Source of the DNA: an uncultured Clostridia bacterium
Lineage (GTDB): Bacteria > Bacillota > Clostridia > Oscillospirales > Oscillospiraceae
Assembly: GCA_946006895.1 (NCBI GenBank)
Contig: CAMFZO010000063.1
Span: 1-7,663 of the forward strand
DNA length: 7,663 nt
Direction of reading: 5' to 3'
Part shown: positions 1-7,044 of the stretch, in pieces
Position numbering within the stretch: position 1 is the stretch's first letter
Layout: each line of letters starts with the position of its first letter
Translations under genes and position numbers: made by a program
The notes under the pieces: model-generated
What the model saw: the letters and a program-made list of their open reading frames with translations, nothing else
What the model was told of the DNA's origin: nothing
The model's database searches: none

Positions 1-582
1 CTCCATGGCGTTGCGCTGGCCGAATTTGATATACTTCCCGCCGTGGTTTTCGTAGGCTGTCCGGCGGATGCGGATACAGGTCAGCAGCTCGCAGTCCTTC
101 TGCAGCACCGTCTGGCCCGGGCCGGTGTGAAAGTCCACCGCGCGGACGACCCGCTCTCCCTGCAGGGAGGTCAGCGTCAGCTCGGCATCCAGAGCCAGCA
201 GGGACGGGACGCTGTCGGCGCTGACTGCGCCGTTGCACAGATTGCCGCCGATAGTGGCCACATGGCGGATCTGGGGACTGCCCACCTGGTTGCACGCATC
301 TGCCAGCATGGGAACGCAGCGGCGTGCCAGAGGATCGGTGTAAATGGCGTCAAAGCAGGTGCCGGGGCCGATCAGCAGATCGCCGTTGCCGTCCAGACGG
401 ATGCCCTGCAGCTCCGGCACTTCCATAATGCTGATGAGGGTGGCCTGACGGAGCTTGCGCTCTTTCATATGGATCATCACATCCGTGCCGCCGCAAACCA
501 CAACGGCGCCGGGATGCGCCTGTAAAAGGGTCAGCGCTTCCTGCACGGAGTTGGCGCGGAAGGTTTCCAAAATATCATACAT
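1..582 (-). CDS. xdhB: Xanthine dehydrogenase FAD-binding subunit XdhB (partial, C terminus beyond left edge)
   Basis: This is the medium, FAD-binding subunit of a molybdenum hydroxylase. It carries electrons from the 2Fe-2S clusters to FAD and then to an acceptor such as NAD+, and it acts in the cytosol. The first 194 codons are present; the E. coli homologue is about 292 residues, so roughly a third is missing off the left edge. Both FAD-binding signatures of the family are visible: CGGTD at residues 30-34, and ATIGGNLCNG at 109-118 followed by SADSVPSLLALDAEL at 121-135. PQIRHVATIGGN and the FHTGPG segment (151-156) closely resemble E. coli XdhB as I remember it. The start is the ATG at 582, with AAGGAG at 590-595 and a 7-base spacer. 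The ribosome binding site abuts the xdhA stop codon, with 13 bases between the genes, so the two subunits are almost certainly co-translated. I see no frameshift. The exact substrate cannot be read from this subunit. Confidence 0.93.
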   Translation of the reverse strand, partial: MYDILETFRANSVQEALTLLQAHPGAVVVCGGTDVMIHMKERKLRQATLISIMEVPELQGIRLDGNGDLLIGPGTCFDAIYTDPLARRCVPMLADACNQVGSPQIRHVATIGGNLCNGAVSADSVPSLLALDAELTLTSLQGERVVRAVDFHTGPGQTVLQKDCELLTCIRIRRTAYENHGGKYIKFGQRNAME

Positions 583-595
583 AGGCGCTCTCCTT

Positions 596-2929
596 TCACG
601 ACTCGATCAGGCCGGCCTCACGGAATGCGTGAACCAGACGCTGGGGATTCATGGGCAATTCATGCAGCCCCACGCCGGTGGCGTGGAGAATGGCGTTGCG
701 GATGGCGGAAGCCTGGGGGATCAGCGGCGGCTCTGCCAGACCCTTGGCGCCGAACGGGCCGGATTCCTCATAGGTCTGCACGAACTCGATCTCCATATCG
801 GGAATGTCCATGCAGGTGGGCACCTTGTAATCCAGAAGATTGTTGTTCAGCGGTCTGCCGGTCTTGGCGTCGTACTGCATCTGCTCGCCCAGCGCGTAGC
901 CGATCCCCATGGCAATGCCGCCCTGCATCTGGCCCTTGGCCAACTGGGGGTTCAGGATCCGTCCACTGTCCTGCAGGGAGTAGACCTTCTTTATGCGTAC
1001 CTTGCCCAGCGGCACATCCACCTCCACATCCATAATGCTGACGCCGTAAGCCAGACAGATATTCTGCGCGGTATAGGTGGCCTCGGCGGTGATGTGGTCG
1101 GTGGCAGTCTTTTGGTCATTGACAAAGTTCATGTGGGTGCAAAGCTGCGCGATGGTACAGACCTCCCTGTCACCCTGCATGATCTTTTCGTCCTTCAGCG
1201 ACAGCTCCTTCTCAGGCAGACCGTACACACCGGCGGCGTGGCGGACGATGGTTTCATACAGCTTTTCGGCGGCCAGCTTGACGCCCCGGCCGGAAATATA
1301 GGTCTGGCGGGAGGCGTACGCGCCGTTATCGTAGGGCGTCACATCGGTATCCTGGCAGGAGCAGACGGACAGCTTGCTCTCGGGAATGGAGGTCACCTGC
1401 GATACGATCTGGCACATGACCGTGTCCGAGCCCTGGCCCAATTCCGTGCAGCCCACCTGAATCTGGGCCGAGCCGTCCTCGTTCATGACAATGCGGCAGG
1501 AGCCGTTCTCCAACTGCAGGGGATAGACGCCGATCTTATAGGAAAACAGCGCCATGCCGATGCCCTTTTTCAGATGAGGGGAGGTCCTGTTGAACGCGTC
1601 ATATTCGGCGCGCTTGCGATACCAGTCGCTGATCTCCACGCCGCGCTCGATACATTGGCGCAGACCGCAGGTGGTAACGGTAAATTTATCGAAGGGGTCC
1701 ACAAAGCCCGCTTCATTGATGTTCTGCAGGCGGAACTGCACCGGGTCCCAGCCGTTGGCGCGGGCCATATCCTCCATCTGAGACTCCATGGCGAAGTTTA
1801 GCTGCGGAATACCGTAGCCTCGCATGGCGGCGGCGGAGGGCAGGTTGGTGTAGGCCGTGGAGGACTCGCCCACCTGCATCTCTGTGGCGCGGTAGGTCTG
1901 GAAATTGCTGGTGACGGCATAGGCGGCCACCGCGTGGGTATGCGCGGCATAGGCGCCGCCGTTGGAATTGATACGAATGCCGCGGCGGGTCAAATTGCCC
2001 TGTGCGTCGGCGGAAGCGGCGATGGTCATATCAAAGCCGTGACGCGTACGGGTGTTGACAAAGGTCTCCTCGCGGGTCAGAACGATGGCCACGCACCGGC
2101 CGCCCAGACGCCGGGAGGCCAGCGCCACAAGGGGTTCGTACATGGTGTCCTGCTTGTTGCCGAAGCCGCCGCCGATAAAGGGTTTGACGACCCGCACATC
2201 GCCCACGGGCATTTCCAGCGCCTCGGCAATATTGCGGCGCAGGGTATGGGGCACCTGATTGCAGGAGTACACCACCATGCGGCGGCCCTCCATATAGGCA
2301 AAGCAGGTGTTGTTTTCAATATGGCAGGCGTGGACCGCCGGCACGCGATAGCGCTCACCGCGCAGGTCCTCCCGTCCGGCAATGCGGTCGTCTGTGGAGA
2401 ACGCGCCGGTGTACCAGGATACATCGCCCTCGGGGGAGATGGAAAAGTCCATGCGTGCCAGCTCGTTGGTGGGGCGGAATTCGTGCATGACACAGCCGGA
2501 GTTGATGGCATCCTCCGGACGGAGCATGGGAGGGTATTCCTCGTAGGTCACCTTCACCTTTTCCGCCGCCAACTGTGCGTGCAGGGGGGTGTCGGCCACC
2601 ACGGCCGCCACGTCGTCGCCATAGTACAACACACGCCGGGACAGAATCAGCTTATCCTTGGTGTCGGCATGGTTGGGGTCCAGCGACAGGGGATGGCCTG
2701 CCGTGACATACTCCGTGCCGGGCACATCGAAGCAGGTGATAATCAGCTCCACACCGGGCATTTTTTCGGCCTCGGATGTGTCGATGGCGGTGACCAGGCC
2801 GTTGGCGATGGTGCTGTGCACCACCTTGGTATATAAGGCGCCGACGGGGATCAGATCCTCCACATATTTGGCGGTGCCGGTTACTTTTTGCTGTGCGTCC
2901 AGTCTTTTGACGCTCTTTTCAATGCCCAT
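596..2929 (-). CDS. xdhA: Xanthine dehydrogenase-type molybdopterin-binding catalytic subunit XdhA
   Basis: This is the large catalytic subunit of a xanthine dehydrogenase-family hydroxylase, which inserts oxygen from water at a C-H bond of a purine or similar heterocycle at a molybdopterin centre. The product has 777 residues; E. coli XdhA is about 752. The N-terminal a/b hammerhead domain (about residues 15-140, with KVTGTAKY near 15-22) is followed by the molybdopterin-binding domains. Cofactor and active-site motifs are GGGFGNKQD (253-261), NLPSAAAMRGYG (362-373, Arg370), GCTELGQG (493-500), DTDVTPYD (527-534) and GLAEPP (730-735). Glu733 is the expected catalytic glutamate. Residue 260 is Gln, where mammalian xanthine oxidase has a substrate-contacting Glu. 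The start at 2929 is chosen because AGGAGG lies 7 bases upstream and MGIEKSVKRLDAQQKVTG is the normal family N terminus; the reading frame stays open for 53 more codons, but these lie inside the lipoprotein gene. XdhA is the likeliest name. Oxidation of hypoxanthine or xanthine is probable, but another purine or N-heterocycle is possible. Confidence 0.93.
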   Translation of the reverse strand: MGIEKSVKRLDAQQKVTGTAKYVEDLIPVGALYTKVVHSTIANGLVTAIDTSEAEKMPGVELIITCFDVPGTEYVTAGHPLSLDPNHADTKDKLILSRRVLYYGDDVAAVVADTPLHAQLAAEKVKVTYEEYPPMLRPEDAINSGCVMHEFRPTNELARMDFSISPEGDVSWYTGAFSTDDRIAGREDLRGERYRVPAVHACHIENNTCFAYMEGRRMVVYSCNQVPHTLRRNIAEALEMPVGDVRVVKPFIGGGFGNKQDTMYEPLVALASRRLGGRCVAIVLTREETFVNTRTRHGFDMTIAASADAQGNLTRRGIRINSNGGAYAAHTHAVAAYAVTSNFQTYRATEMQVGESSTAYTNLPSAAAMRGYGIPQLNFAMESQMEDMARANGWDPVQFRLQNINEAGFVDPFDKFTVTTCGLRQCIERGVEISDWYRKRAEYDAFNRTSPHLKKGIGMALFSYKIGVYPLQLENGSCRIVMNEDGSAQIQVGCTELGQGSDTVMCQIVSQVTSIPESKLSVCSCQDTDVTPYDNGAYASRQTYISGRGVKLAAEKLYETIVRHAAGVYGLPEKELSLKDEKIMQGDREVCTIAQLCTHMNFVNDQKTATDHITAEATYTAQNICLAYGVSIMDVEVDVPLGKVRIKKVYSLQDSGRILNPQLAKGQMQGGIAMGIGYALGEQMQYDAKTGRPLNNNLLDYKVPTCMDIPDMEIEFVQTYEESGPFGAKGLAEPPLIPQASAIRNAILHATGVGLHELPMNPQRLVHAFREAGLIES

Positions 2930-2936
2930 GCAATCG

Positions 2937-2943
2937 CCTCCTT
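2937..2943 (-). promoter_or_regulatory. Ribosome binding site of xdhA
   Basis: AAGGAGG on the minus strand, 7 bases before the ATG at 2929. It decides the start: the frame is open upstream to an in-frame ATG at 3088, but that ATG and the extra 53 codons lie within the lipoprotein gene and are unlike the N termini of this family. Confidence 0.85.
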
Positions 2944-2948
2944 TGCGA

Positions 2949-3431
2949 TCATCGGATATCTTCGGGATCGTAGTACCAATCCAAGGAGTAGGGAATATCC
3001 TCAAATTTGTCCAGATAACTCCCGTCAATGAATTGATGCCAGTCCTCCACATAGTAGTCGCCGTTTTCGTACTGCAAACGGATTTCATAAGTCATGCCGA
3101 CAATTCTGGCTGCCTGCAGGTAGACCACCGCGGCCTCACTGCCGTCGTCGCTGAGTGTCACCTCCGGATAGAAGAGATACAGCGGCGTAATGTAGGGATA
3201 GGTGCGGTCCTTTGCAAAGGCCCGGCAGAAATCCTCCTGAGAGATCTGCGCCCTGGTGTCCTCTGTCAGGAAGGCGTAGATCGCCTCCGGCGTGTCATAG
3301 GCGTGGTTAATCGCATCGGCATAGGCCTGTGCCCGCTCCATGGCGTGTTCGGCCGTCTGATTGCCCTTTGCGCAACCGCACAAGAGCAGCAGGCTCATCA
3401 GGCAAAGCAAAATAGCAAGGCAACGTTTCAT
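2949..3431 (-). CDS. Small putative lipoprotein of unknown function
   Basis: I do not recognise this 160-residue protein. It begins with a lipoprotein signal peptide: Lys2 and Arg3, a hydrophobic core at about 5-17, and the lipobox L-C-G-C ending at Cys20, the probable lipidated residue. The mature part (about 140 residues) is acidic and rich in Tyr and Asp. It reads as a helical segment (about 25-75) followed by likely beta strands (VTLSDDGSEAAVVYLQAARI at 91-110, MTYEIRLQYENGDYYVEDWH at 113-132). This order would suit an NTF2-like (SnoaL/DUF4878-type) fold, but that is a weak guess. It should sit outside the membrane. The ATG at 3431 is one base from the permease 2 stop (TAATATG). Only a poor Shine-Dalgarno (GGAACGG at 3436-3442) precedes it, so translation probably depends on coupling to the permease. 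It ends 19 bases before xdhA. The context suggests an accessory role to the transporter rather than to the cytosolic enzyme; this is inference. Confidence 0.85.
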   Translation of the reverse strand: MKRCLAILLCLMSLLLLCGCAKGNQTAEHAMERAQAYADAINHAYDTPEAIYAFLTEDTRAQISQEDFCRAFAKDRTYPYITPLYLFYPEVTLSDDGSEAAVVYLQAARIVGMTYEIRLQYENGDYYVEDWHQFIDGSYLDKFEDIPYSLDWYYDPEDIR

Positions 3432-3432
3432 A

Positions 3433-4377
3433 TTACCGTTCCATTCTTGAATACGGGATTGTGTAAGCGCTGGGGAACTCCGCCTTCTTGGAAGCGAAGA
3501 TCAGCGCGACGACGGTCAGAATATAGGGCAGCATCAGCAGCAGTTGGCTGGGAATGCCGGAGCCCAGTGCCTGCAAACGCACCTGCAGGGCAGAGGCAAA
3601 GCCGAACAGCAATGCGCCCCACATGGCCCTGCCCGGTGTGAAGCGGGCAAAGATGACGACGGATACGGCGATATAGCCGAAGCCGCCGATGACGGACTCG
3701 GTAAACATATTCAGGTAGGCAATGGTCATGAACACACCGCCCGCACCGGCATAGGCGCCGCCGATGATGACCGCGGCATAGCGAATACCGCTGACGCTGA
3801 TGCCCTTGGAGTCTGCGGCACGGGGATGTTCGCCCACCGCCTTGATCTTCAGGCCGAAGGTGGTCTTTTCCAGAATGAACCAGGTGATCGGCACCAGAGC
3901 AAAGGCGATATATACCAGAATGTTGTGGTTAAACAGCACCGTTCCCACATAGGGGATCTTGGACAGACCGAAGAAATCCAACGACTGGAAGGGTACGATT
4001 TTGGCAGGCAGCGTGCGGATACCGAAAATCAGCCGGTAGATGTAGGCCGCCAGACCCGTGGCCAGAATGTTCATGCCGATACCGGCGATCACCTGATTGA
4101 CACGCAGAGAAACGCTGAGCCAGGCCATCAGTACGCTGTACAGTGCGCCGGTCAGTACACCTACGGCAAAGCCGAACCACAGACTGCCGGTGGCTGCCGT
4201 AACGGAGAAGCCGCAGACGGCGGCCATCAGCATGGTACCCTCAACACCCAGATTCAGGATGCCGGCACGCTGGGTATAGATCTGGCCCAGAGCGGGCATC
4301 AGAATGGGGGTTGCAAGGCGGATGGTACCCGCCAGAAGACTGACGAGAAATCCCAGGGAAAAGACCTCACTCCACAT
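3433..4377 (-). CDS. ABC transporter permease 2 (BPD_transp_2 family, NupQ/YufQ-like)
   Basis: This 314-residue integral membrane permease would form one half of the translocation channel of a Bmp-type ABC importer. It has about eight or more hydrophobic segments and the family hallmarks RAGILNLGVEG (37-47), a RVNQVIAGIGMNILATGL segment (92-109), and the cytoplasmic loop GEHPRAADSKGI (182-193) that contacts the ATPase. The length matches NupQ of Bacillus subtilis (about 319), part of a guanosine transporter, and this paralogue is typically the second, shorter permease of the pair. The start at 4377 overlaps the 3' end of permease 1 by 11 bases. AAGGAG at 4385-4390 lies 7 bases upstream, inside that gene, so the two halves of the channel are translationally linked. 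Nucleosides or purines are the likely cargo, but other Bmp-type substrates cannot be excluded from the permease alone. Confidence 0.93.
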   Translation of the reverse strand: MWSEVFSLGFLVSLLAGTIRLATPILMPALGQIYTQRAGILNLGVEGTMLMAAVCGFSVTAATGSLWFGFAVGVLTGALYSVLMAWLSVSLRVNQVIAGIGMNILATGLAAYIYRLIFGIRTLPAKIVPFQSLDFFGLSKIPYVGTVLFNHNILVYIAFALVPITWFILEKTTFGLKIKAVGEHPRAADSKGISVSGIRYAAVIIGGAYAGAGGVFMTIAYLNMFTESVIGGFGYIAVSVVIFARFTPGRAMWGALLFGFASALQVRLQALGSGIPSQLLLMLPYILTVVALIFASKKAEFPSAYTIPYSRMER

Positions 4378-5440
4378 GTTCTTTCTCCTTTCTTGCGAAT
4401 AACTTGCCGAACCAGGTGTTCAGGCGCGCCATAGCCGTGTCCTTGGCAATAACGAGAATAATAATCAGGCCCTGGATGACATCCACCACAGAGTACGGCA
4501 CATCCGTCATGCGCTGCATGCTGGCGCCGCCGCACAACAGCACCGAGAAGAACATGGCTGCGGCAATGATGCCGTAAACATTCAAAGAACCCAGCAGCGC
4601 CACAATGGTGGCGATATTGCCCGCGTCACCGGCGATGCCGTCCAGCAGGCGGTAGTTGATGCCGAAGGTTTCGATAAAACCGGCCAGTCCGGAGAAAGCA
4701 CCGGAGATGCACATGGTCACGACCACGGTCTGCTTCACATGAATACCGGAATAGGTAGCCACCTTTTCACCCTGTCCCACCAAATTGATGCGGTAGCCCA
4801 GCGTGGTGCGCCAGAAGAAGATCATAATCAGCACCACCAGCAGCATCAAAAAGATACCGGCGTGCAGACGATACGTGCCGATCAGCTTGGCCAGACGCAT
4901 ACCGTCGGGAATCAGATCCGTCTGCGACAGATCGCTGTAGGGGTCCTGCATGGGGCCGTTGATCAGGTACAGCAGCAGGTAGTTGGCAATATAGTTGAAC
5001 ATCAGGGTCGTAATGACCTCGTTGGCATTGAAACGGGTTTTCAGCCAACCGGCCAGACCCGCCCACAGACCGCCTGCCACCACCGCGGCAGCAAAAGCGA
5101 TCACCATGCGCAGGGGAATGGGTACGGGCAGATAGAGCGCCACCACCATGGAGCAGATGGAGCCCATGATAAACTGACCCTCCGCGCCGATATTCCAAAG
5201 CTGCGCACGGAAAGCAACAGAAACACCCAGCGCCATGATCAAGGTGGGAGTGAGCTTAACAAACAGCTCCGTAATCTTCTGCGTGCTGCCGAAAGCACCG
5301 CGCAGCATGGTGCTGTAAGCCTCGCCGGGCTGATTGTCGGAGAGGACGACCAGAATGGCGCCGATGAGCAGCGCCACAATCACCATTAAAACTGTGCCGA
5401 AGACTTCGCGTCCGGCATTGCGTACCAGTTTGTTTTTCAT
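4367..5440 (-). CDS. ABC transporter permease 1 (BPD_transp_2 family, NupP/YufP-like)
   Basis: This 357-residue membrane permease is the partner of the next gene in a heterodimeric import channel. It starts with a short basic cytoplasmic stretch and a first membrane helix at about 13-33, followed by an extracytoplasmic loop (about 34-60) and a multi-helix core. Family motifs are FRAQLWNIGAEGQ (77-89), NANEVITTLMFNYIA (138-152) and the coupling-loop region GEKVATYSGIHV (224-235). The long first loop and the motif spacing fit NupP of B. subtilis (about 348 residues) better than NupQ. The ATG at 5440 shares the sequence ATGA with the stop codon of the ATPase gene (a 4-base overlap). GGAGG at 5451-5455 sits 10 bases upstream, a little further than in the neighbouring genes. 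The tight overlap supports fixed stoichiometry with the ATPase. Confidence in the family is high; the substrate is inferred from context. Confidence 0.94.
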   Translation of the reverse strand: MKNKLVRNAGREVFGTVLMVIVALLIGAILVVLSDNQPGEAYSTMLRGAFGSTQKITELFVKLTPTLIMALGVSVAFRAQLWNIGAEGQFIMGSICSMVVALYLPVPIPLRMVIAFAAAVVAGGLWAGLAGWLKTRFNANEVITTLMFNYIANYLLLYLINGPMQDPYSDLSQTDLIPDGMRLAKLIGTYRLHAGIFLMLLVVLIMIFFWRTTLGYRINLVGQGEKVATYSGIHVKQTVVVTMCISGAFSGLAGFIETFGINYRLLDGIAGDAGNIATIVALLGSLNVYGIIAAAMFFSVLLCGGASMQRMTDVPYSVVDVIQGLIIILVIAKDTAMARLNTWFGKLFARKEKEHVE

Positions 5441-6963
5441 GCCTCTGCCCCCTCCAATCTCTTGCCCATCATCAGACTGCCGATCGTCAGCGGATCGGTG
5501 CCGCGGGGCAGAATACCCATCAGTTCACCGCCGTAAATAACGGCGATACGGTCCGAGAGCTGCAGCAGCTCCTCCATGTCGGCCGAGATCAGAAGACAGG
5601 AGGTGCCGCCGTTCCGCGCTTCCAGAATTTTGGAGCGGACATACTCCGCCGCACCCACATCCAATCCGCGCGTAGGCTGATTGGCGATCAGAACACGGGG
5701 ATCGCTGTCAATCTCGCGGGCCAGGATCACTTTCTGCTGGTTGCCGCCGGAGAGATTGCGTGCCTCGTCATCGCCGCTGATGGCCTTAATCTGATATTCG
5801 CTCTGTGCCTTTTGCCACAGCTCGTCTACCACCTTGCCCTGCACCAGATGATGCTTGGCAACAGGAGCCTGGTCCAATCGCTTGAGGATCAGATTGTTTT
5901 TCAAGCTCCAGTTCATGGCCAGGCCCGTGGCGTGCCGGTCTTCGGGAATATGTGAAATGTGATGGCGAATGTAAAACAGGGGATTCTGCGCGGTGATGTC
6001 CTCCCCGTCCAGCAGCATACGTCCGCCGCTGTTGGGACGAAGACCTGTGAGCACTTCACACAGCTCCTTCTGACCGTTGCCGTCCACGCCGGCCAAACCA
6101 ACAATTTCCCCTTCACGCAGGTCCAGAGAAAAGTTTTTCAGCGCGGTCACGCCCTTGTCATTGACGGCGCTGAGGTTTTCCATCTTCATACGCACGCCGC
6201 CCGGCGCCTTGGTGACCGGCGGAAAGTTGAACAGCACATCGCGGCCCACCATCATACGGGTCAATTCGTCCTTTGTGACAGAATCGTCGACCAGCTTGCT
6301 GCCGACGCACTTACCGCCGCGCAGCACGGTCACTTCATCCACGATAGAAATAATTTCTTCCAGCTTATGTGTGATGAGGATGATGGACTTGCCGTCGCTG
6401 CGCATTTTGCGCAGCGTGTCGAAGAAAATCTCGGTTTCCTGCGGTGTCAGGACCGCTGTGGGCTCGTCCAGAATCAGGATCTGTGCGCCCAGATAGATGG
6501 CGCTGAGAATTTCCACTCGCTGCTGCTCACCGACGGAAAGCTGCCAGATCTTGCTGTAGGGATCAATCCCCATATGGTATCGGTCAGACAGAGCTTTCAG
6601 CTCCTCTGCGGTCTGCTTGGTGTCCAGCAGAATACCGCGGCGGGATTTTTTACCGAGCATGACGTTCTCCACCACTGTCAGCGGACGCGCCAGCATAAAG
6701 TGCTGGTGTACCATGCCGATACCCAGAGAAATTGCTTTTATCGGGGATGAAATTTTTTCTTCATGACCATTGATCTCAATGGTACCTTCTTCCTGTTGGT
6801 ACAGACCGTACAGCACATTCATCAAGGTGGTTTTGCCGGCGCCGTTTTCGCCCAGCAAACCGTGGATCGAGCCGCGGCGCAGGGAGAAATTGACGGCGTC
6901 ATTGGCCTTTACGCCGCCGAATATTTTGGTGATCTGCTGCATTTTCACAGCCAGTTGTTCCAT
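5437..6963 (-). CDS. ABC transporter ATP-binding protein with two nucleotide-binding domains (NupO/YufO-like)
   Basis: This cytoplasmic ATPase powers the importer formed with the two permeases downstream. The 508 residues hold two tandem ABC domains, as in NupO of B. subtilis (about 510) and the sugar-type ATPases. Domain 1 has Walker A GENGAGKT (38-45), a Q-loop at Gln87, signature LSVGEQQ (142-148), Walker B LILDEP (163-168) and the switch His199. Domain 2 has a degenerate Walker A, GVDGNGQKE (292-300), which lacks the GKT/S core. It keeps the signature LSGGNQQ (404-410), and IANQPTRGLDVG (426-437) replaces the usual D-E-P of Walker B. The second site therefore probably does not hydrolyse ATP, which is normal for this subfamily. 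The start at 6963 has AAGGAGG at 6972-6978 and gives the usual N terminus. An in-frame ATG at 7038 would read through a stem-loop region and is rejected. The gene follows the substrate-binding protein by 81 bases and overlaps permease 1 by 4. Confidence 0.95.
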   Translation of the reverse strand: MEQLAVKMQQITKIFGGVKANDAVNFSLRRGSIHGLLGENGAGKTTLMNVLYGLYQQEEGTIEINGHEEKISSPIKAISLGIGMVHQHFMLARPLTVVENVMLGKKSRRGILLDTKQTAEELKALSDRYHMGIDPYSKIWQLSVGEQQRVEILSAIYLGAQILILDEPTAVLTPQETEIFFDTLRKMRSDGKSIILITHKLEEIISIVDEVTVLRGGKCVGSKLVDDSVTKDELTRMMVGRDVLFNFPPVTKAPGGVRMKMENLSAVNDKGVTALKNFSLDLREGEIVGLAGVDGNGQKELCEVLTGLRPNSGGRMLLDGEDITAQNPLFYIRHHISHIPEDRHATGLAMNWSLKNNLILKRLDQAPVAKHHLVQGKVVDELWQKAQSEYQIKAISGDDEARNLSGGNQQKVILAREIDSDPRVLIANQPTRGLDVGAAEYVRSKILEARNGGTSCLLISADMEELLQLSDRIAVIYGGELMGILPRGTDPLTIGSLMMGKRLEGAEA

Positions 6964-6971
6964 GGTGCAGT

Positions 6972-6978
6972 CCTCCTT
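6972..6978 (-). promoter_or_regulatory. Ribosome binding site of the ABC ATPase gene
   Basis: AAGGAGG on the minus strand, 8 bases before the ATG at 6963. It fixes that start over the in-frame ATG at 7038, 25 codons upstream, whose extra codons would be encoded by the intergenic stem-loop. Confidence 0.85.
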
Positions 6979-6995
6979 CAAGGATGTAATAGGAA

Positions 6996-7027
6996 GGGCG
7001 CAGTCCGCCTGAAAGCAGACTGCGCCC
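6996..7027 (-). promoter_or_regulatory. Intergenic GC-rich stem-loop between the binding-protein and ATPase genes
   Basis: Two 13-base arms, GGGCGCAGTCTGC and GCGGACTGCGCCC on the minus strand, flank a 6-base loop. Twelve pairs are Watson-Crick and one is a U-G wobble that pairs only in minus-strand RNA (it is A-C in plus-strand RNA), which fits a function in the operon transcript. It lies 17 bases after the stop of the substrate-binding protein. The following bases (TTCCTATTACATCC) are not a U run, so a strong intrinsic terminator is unlikely. A 3'-end-protecting or partially terminating element, giving more binding protein than membrane components, is the best inference. Confidence 0.7.
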
Positions 7028-7044
7028 GGGCGAATCAAACGGTT

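Noticed and set aside
455..1801. A 448-codon open frame on the plus strand opposite xdhA and the start of xdhB
   Set aside because: Its product is rich in His, Gly, Leu and Ala with no recognisable domain. It mirrors the codon bias of the GC-rich genes on the other strand, where xdhA and xdhB are unambiguous.
1934..2836. A 300-codon plus-strand open frame opposite xdhA
   Set aside because: It is a shadow of the XdhA reading frame with a His/Gly/Ala-rich composition and no family motif.
596..3088. XdhA starting at the upstream ATG at 3088 (830 residues)
   Set aside because: The extra 53 codons overlap the lipoprotein gene out of frame, and the strong ribosome binding site and family N terminus sit at 2929.
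3544..4434. A 296-codon plus-strand open frame opposite permease 2
   Set aside because: It encodes a Gln/Gly/Asp/His-rich product, the expected complement of hydrophobic membrane-helix codons, not a real protein.
5650..6090. Damaged second nucleotide-binding domain in the ATPase
   Set aside because: The degenerate Walker A and the NQP in place of DEP are usual for the second domain of this double-domain ABC subfamily, so they are not decay.
5959..6750. A 263-codon plus-strand open frame opposite the ATPase
   Set aside because: The opposite strand carries all ABC ATPase motifs in order. This frame shows none and is a codon-bias artefact.
6974..6984. Inverted repeat TCCTTCAAGGA that could hide the ATPase ribosome binding site
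   Set aside because: Only four pairs with a three-base loop could form, too weak to claim a regulatory hairpin or riboswitch.
7023..7032. Perfect palindrome CGCCCGGGCG beside the intergenic stem
   Set aside because: With no loop it cannot fold on itself. It shares bases with the stem-loop arm, and short GC palindromes are expected in GC-rich DNA; I see no operator context.
5437..7038. ATPase starting at the ATG at 7038 (533 residues)
   Set aside because: The extra residues come from the intergenic stem-loop, and AAGGAGG lies at the proper distance from the ATG at 6963.
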